Source: Thermodesulfovibrio sp. (GTDB lineage Bacteria; Nitrospirota; Thermodesulfovibrionia; Thermodesulfovibrionales; JdFR-85). From it: 9,816 nucleotides of DNA. Where the stretch lies: positions 1-9,816 of the forward strand of contig JALUSH010000170.1 in NCBI GenBank assembly GCA_027016675.1, given 5' to 3'. The notes under the pieces were generated by a model. It made no database searches and had not been told where the DNA came from. It was given only the letters and a program-made list of their open reading frames with translations. Shown piece by piece: positions 7,435 through 9,816 of this stretch. The first letter of the stretch is position 1. Each line of letters begins with the position of its first letter. The position numbers and the translations under genes are program-made.

Positions 7435-7463
7435 ATTATAGCAGATTCTCAATTAAATTTAAA
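7435..7463 (-). promoter_or_regulatory. Extended -10 promoter for the slt-nadA-rimO-M50-lpxB-msbA operon
   Basis: On the minus strand a perfect -10 TATAAT (7440-7435) is preceded by TGC, giving the extended TGnTATAAT form. A weak -35 TTTAAA (7463-7458) lies exactly 17 bp upstream, directly after the tusA stop codon. Transcription would start near 7428 and leave a leader of about 75-90 bases before the transglycosylase start. This is a pattern match only. Confidence 0.55.
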
Positions 7464-7709
7464 TTATTCAGACCTTTTTTTTCTTATAAAAAAGGACACA
7501 ACCCCCCTTTCTTCCCTGGAACCTACAAGTTCCTGTCCAAGCCTTTTCACAAGTGCAGGGATGTCGATCCTTGCACCAGGGTCAGTAGTTATTACCTCTA
7601 ATATCTCACCCTCTTTCAATGAATCAATAGCCTTTTTAGTTTTCAACACTGGCATGGGACAGTTAAGTCCCTTGGTGTCTATAACATGGTCTGCCTTAAT
7701 GTTAACCAT
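7464..7709 (-). CDS. TusA-family sulfur carrier/sulfurtransferase
   Basis: A small cytoplasmic protein of 81 residues, typical of the SirA/TusA/YedF family. The defining motif is present: C17 in LNCPMPVLKTKKAI, with the CPxP arrangement (C17, P18, P20). The rest fits the two-layer alpha/beta fold, with EGEILEVITTDPGA (33-46) and a basic C-terminal strand. In well-studied members the cysteine carries a persulfide in sulfur relay to tRNA thiolation, molybdenum cofactor enzymes or dissimilatory sulfur oxidation. No dsr, hdr, rhodanese or tus partner genes are visible here, so the specific route is unknown. A strong GAGGAGG (7717-7723) lies 7 bases before the ATG. It follows the GYD gene by 51 bp and may be cotranscribed with it. 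It ends just before the promoter of the next operon. Confidence 0.9.
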   Translation of the reverse strand: MVNIKADHVIDTKGLNCPMPVLKTKKAIDSLKEGEILEVITTDPGARIDIPALVKRLGQELVGSREERGVVSFFIRKKRSE

Positions 7710-7760
7710 AAAAAATCCTCCTCAATAATAACAATCCAATACAGGAAGGGGGGTACTTTT

Positions 7761-8045
7761 TTATTTAAGCTTTTTAATAAGCTCATCCACTGTCACAGCA
7801 GGCATTGAAAGCAATTGTACAGTACCCCTTGAACCAATCTCGACAGACATCTTCACCACTGTTTCATTATCTGGAGCCTCCACAATATTCACAAAGTCAT
7901 AAGGCCCCAGCACTGCAAACTGCTCCTTTACCTTCACTCCCATGGATTCAAGCTCTTTGTTAACCTCCATTATCCTCTCAGGTTTTTCCTTGAGGGTCTT
8001 CCTACCCTCATCAGTTAATGTACTTAAAATCACATAATATCCCAT
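7761..8045 (-). CDS. GYD domain protein of unknown function
   Basis: A 94-residue soluble protein of the GYD family (PF08734), small dimeric-barrel-like proteins whose role is unknown. Visible hallmarks are the N-terminal YYVILSTLTDEGRKTLKE, the central LGPYDFVNIVEAPD (46-59, with GPYD replacing the family's usual GxYD-type turn) and the C-terminal TVQLLSMPAVTVDEL (75-89). There is no signal peptide, membrane segment or metal-binding cysteine. The start is well supported by AGGAGG (8051-8056) five bases before the ATG. It lies 129 bp downstream of larC, with a potentially structured leader in between, and 51 bp upstream of the TusA-family gene. I do not assign a biochemical function. Confidence 0.85.
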   Translation of the reverse strand: MGYYVILSTLTDEGRKTLKEKPERIMEVNKELESMGVKVKEQFAVLGPYDFVNIVEAPDNETVVKMSVEIGSRGTVQLLSMPAVTVDELIKKLK

Positions 8046-8097
8046 TGTCTCCTCCTGAAATATCCCCCTTCCCTGTATATTATTTTAACCTAATCAT

Positions 8098-8163
8098 CTG
8101 GATTTTTGTTTGATTTTATCCGAATCCAGCGATAAAGTTATACCAGTGGTATGAATTTTATCG
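8098..8163 (-). promoter_or_regulatory. Two abutting inverted repeats (tandem hairpins) between larC and the GYD gene
   Basis: In minus-strand RNA the first hairpin (8163-8130) has an outer 7-bp stem CGATAAA/TTTATCG, an asymmetric internal loop (ATTC against AAC), and an inner 5-bp stem ATACC/GGTAT closed by a three-base loop. The second (8129-8098) begins at the next base, with a 7-bp stem CTGGATT/AATCCAG around an 18-base A-rich loop. Neither is followed by a U-run, so ordinary intrinsic termination is not supported. They could protect the larC 3' end or form a leader element or operator for the GYD/tusA genes. The core ATACC(ACT)GGTAT is a near-palindrome that could also be a protein-binding site. 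Confidence 0.45.
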
Positions 8164-8174
8164 ATGTGTTCCTA

Positions 8175-9362
8175 TTAATCCTGACCTTCGATCACCTCTT
8201 CTGCCATAGAGGTAAGGGTCTGGATAACCTGAAGAAGTGAAATACCTCTTTCACGGGCTATTTTTTTGCAATCTTCATATTCAGGTGTACACCTTGTTCC
8301 ACTGGGAGATTGTACTATCTTAAATCTCACTCTGCCCCATTTTGTCTCAACCTCCTTAATCTTTCTATCTAAACACAGTCTGTATACCTTTCTGTATCTT
8401 ACACCAATTGTGGTAGACTCACCAAGGAGAATCCTGGTCATTTGTTCAAGCTTATCTTCGTCACACAAAACATTTAAGATTACGCCTGGACGGGATTTCT
8501 TCATAACAATATGTGTGATATACACATCAAGGGCACCTTTCTCAAATAATCTCTCCATGAGGTATTCGTATATCTGTGGGTTCATATCGTCAATATTTGT
8601 CTCTATATGAAGGATGCTATTTGTGATATTTCCCTCATTGCCTTTTCTGCCTATCACTGCTCTCAGGACATTGGGATATCCCTCTATATCCATTGAACCT
8701 GCCCCATACCCGACAGATTCGATCTCCATCAGGGGTATCGTATCAGAGGGTCTAAAGGCCGTGGAAAGTATTACTGCCCCTGTAGGAGTGGTCAACTCCC
8801 TCTTTATCCCTCTGGAATACACAGGCCAGCCCTTAAGCAACTCCACAGTTGCAGGAGCTGGAACTGAAAGCACTCCATGTTCAGTTTCCACCACACCTCC
8901 ACCAAGATTTACAGGAGAACACAGGGCATCTTCAATATGTAGATAATCAAGACAATAAAAGGTGCCTACAATGTCTATCAAACAATCCACTGCTGAAAGC
9001 TCATGGAGGTGTATCTTTTCGGGGTCAGCACCATGCACCTTTGCCTCTGCCTCAAAAAGTCGTTTGAAAGCATTTAGTGAAAGGTTCTTAACTTTATCAG
9101 GAAGACGTGAACTCCTGATTATCTCCCTTACGTCCTTGAAATGCCTGTATGGCTTGTGCTGTGTAACAATTATTTCAATTTTACATGCCCTGAGCCCTGA
9201 TTTCTTTACCTCTTTCTTTTCTATCTTATAACCTTCAATATTAAGCCCCTTCAGGGCACAAACCAGTTCTTCAAAGGGCACACCACAGTCCACAAGTGCA
9301 GCAAGACACATGTCACCACTTATACCTGAAACACAATCAAGATAAAGAATCCTGTTTTTCAT
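8175..9362 (-). CDS. larC: Nickel-pincer cofactor biosynthesis protein LarC (nickel insertion)
   Basis: LarC inserts nickel into the pyridinium dithiocarboxylate mononucleotide made by LarB and LarE, giving the nickel-pincer cofactor of lactate racemase (LarA) and related epimerases. The N-terminus is the family signature ILYLDCVSGISGDM. Other hallmarks are HLHELSAVDCLIDIVG (about 117-132), a glycine-rich GGGVVETEHG, ELTTPTGAVIL (about 189-199) and, starting the LarC2 half, ETNIDDMNPQIYEYL near residue 256 followed by MKKSRPG. The gene is one uninterrupted frame of 395 residues, unlike Lactobacillus plantarum, where LarC1 and LarC2 are joined by frameshifting. I chose the ATG at 9362; ATG 9365 and TTG 9371 are in-frame alternatives, and none has a clear Shine-Dalgarno site. 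larA, larB and larE are not in the window. Confidence 0.93.
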   Translation of the reverse strand: MKNRILYLDCVSGISGDMCLAALVDCGVPFEELVCALKGLNIEGYKIEKKEVKKSGLRACKIEIIVTQHKPYRHFKDVREIIRSSRLPDKVKNLSLNAFKRLFEAEAKVHGADPEKIHLHELSAVDCLIDIVGTFYCLDYLHIEDALCSPVNLGGGVVETEHGVLSVPAPATVELLKGWPVYSRGIKRELTTPTGAVILSTAFRPSDTIPLMEIESVGYGAGSMDIEGYPNVLRAVIGRKGNEGNITNSILHIETNIDDMNPQIYEYLMERLFEKGALDVYITHIVMKKSRPGVILNVLCDEDKLEQMTRILLGESTTIGVRYRKVYRLCLDRKIKEVETKWGRVRFKIVQSPSGTRCTPEYEDCKKIARERGISLLQVIQTLTSMAEEVIEGQD

Positions 9363-9403
9363 CATGGACAATAAACCATTACAGGCTATAGACTGTAGAG
9401 TAT

Positions 9404-9409
9404 ATTATA
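9404..9409 (-). promoter_or_regulatory. Candidate -10 element for larC
   Basis: The minus strand carries a perfect TATAAT (9409-9404) about 41 bases before the chosen larC ATG, which would give a leader of roughly 35 bases. No good -35 is visible at 16-18 bp upstream, so the assignment rests on the -10 and position alone. Confidence 0.35.
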
Positions 9410-9484
9410 CGCTAAATCTCTTTTCTAAGGCTATTTATACTTGCCTATATAAGAAGTTCATTGAAGAAATAAAAATCCACCATC

Positions 9485-9493
9485 TGATATAAT
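9485..9493 (+). promoter_or_regulatory. Extended -10 promoter for the Lon-like protease gene
   Basis: TGATATAAT matches the extended -10 form TGnTATAAT, 31 bases before the ATG at 9525. A TTGAAG at 9461-9466 resembles a -35 but sits 21 bp away, too far for normal spacing; extended -10 promoters can work without a good -35. It is divergent from the larC promoter about 80 bp away. Confidence 0.45.
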
Positions 9494-9524
9494 GTAAAGA
9501 AGCCTTACAACAAAAGGAGGGCGT

Positions 9525-9816
9525 ATGGCCAGAAGATTAGTAGAAGATGACCTTTACAAGTGTTGTGATCCTAAATTTTTTACTTTCAAGACCACAGATG
9601 AGCTACCACCTTTTGAGGGTACCATAGGCCAGAATCGTGCCTTAAGGGCAATTGATTTTGGACTCGGTCTTGAAAGCAGGGGATTCAATATCTATGTGCT
9701 TGGTGAAAGTGGCACTGGCAAAACCTCCACCATCAGGGCATTGATATCAAAAAAGGCAGAAAAGGAACCTGTACCCTCTGACTGGTGTTATGTATACAAC
9801 TTTAAAGAACCTGACG
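9525..9816 (+). CDS. Lon-like AAA+ ATP-dependent protease, N-terminal part (cut by window end)
   Basis: Only the first 97 codons are present; the frame is open to the last base. A strong AAGGAGGG (9514-9521) lies 3 bases before the ATG. After MARRLVEDDL comes the stretch FEGTIGQNRALRAIDFGLGL (30-49), then SRGFNIYVLGESGTGKT (51-67) containing Walker A GESGTGKT at 60-67. This opening is typical of stand-alone bacterial Lon-related proteases with an AAA_32 region (annotated as Lon-like or LonB-type protease), which lack the classical Lon N-domain and carry a C-terminal Ser-Lys protease domain. The protease domain and Walker B are outside the window, so catalytic competence cannot be judged. No membrane segment is seen in this part. 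It is transcribed away from larC. Confidence 0.82.
   Translation, partial: MARRLVEDDLYKCCDPKFFTFKTTDELPPFEGTIGQNRALRAIDFGLGLESRGFNIYVLGESGTGKTSTIRALISKKAEKEPVPSDWCYVYNFKEPD

Noticed and set aside
7399..7728. Plus-strand 109-codon frame antisense to the TusA-family gene
   Set aside because: It is the mirror of a well-supported gene with the CPxP motif and strong ribosome-binding site; no homology seen in this frame.
8614..8946. Plus-strand 110-codon frame inside larC
   Set aside because: Fully antisense to conserved LarC sequence (TTPTGA and glycine-rich motifs), so a shadow frame.

Overview
The window looks like chromosomal DNA from a Gram-negative bacterium with a moderately AT-rich genome. 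The Gram-negative call rests on lpxB and an MsbA-type exporter, which serve lipid A synthesis. LarC (nickel-pincer cofactor), an Fe-S NadA, a DUF4124/SLT transglycosylase, a GYD-domain protein and a stand-alone Lon-like protease would fit a Nitrospirota or Desulfobacterota-type anaerobe. That placement is inference from gene content only.

Layout from left to right. Positions 1-522 hold no credible gene; they carry a degenerate inverted duplication (about 49-367) flanked by a 15-bp near-direct repeat, probably the relic of a mobile element. Positions 523-7339 are a tight minus-strand operon, transcribed in the order lytic transglycosylase, nadA (TTG start), rimO, M50 site-2 protease, lpxB, msbA. 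The gaps are 23 and 8 bp, followed by two 4-bp ATGA overlaps and one 10-bp overlap. An extended -10 promoter (7435-7463) sits just upstream, between tusA and the transglycosylase. Positions 7464-8045 hold two small minus-strand genes, a TusA-family protein and a GYD-domain protein, both with strong Shine-Dalgarno sites. Before them, 8098-8163 contains two abutting inverted repeats that would form tandem hairpins in RNA. Positions 8175-9362 are a full-length single-frame larC on the minus strand. After a divergent promoter region (9363-9524), a plus-strand Lon-like AAA+ protease starts at 9525 and runs off the end.

How the genes work together: lpxB makes the lipid A disaccharide and MsbA flips the lipid A core across the inner membrane. 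The M50 protease and the lytic transglycosylase also act at the envelope. nadA and rimO are housekeeping [4Fe-4S] enzymes (NAD synthesis and ribosomal protein S12 modification) that share the transcript. The window is mostly conventional. The least explained parts are the inverted duplication at the left end, the tandem hairpins between larC and the GYD gene, and some gene-level oddities (an extra segment in NadA, DUF4124-like motifs at both ends of the transglycosylase).
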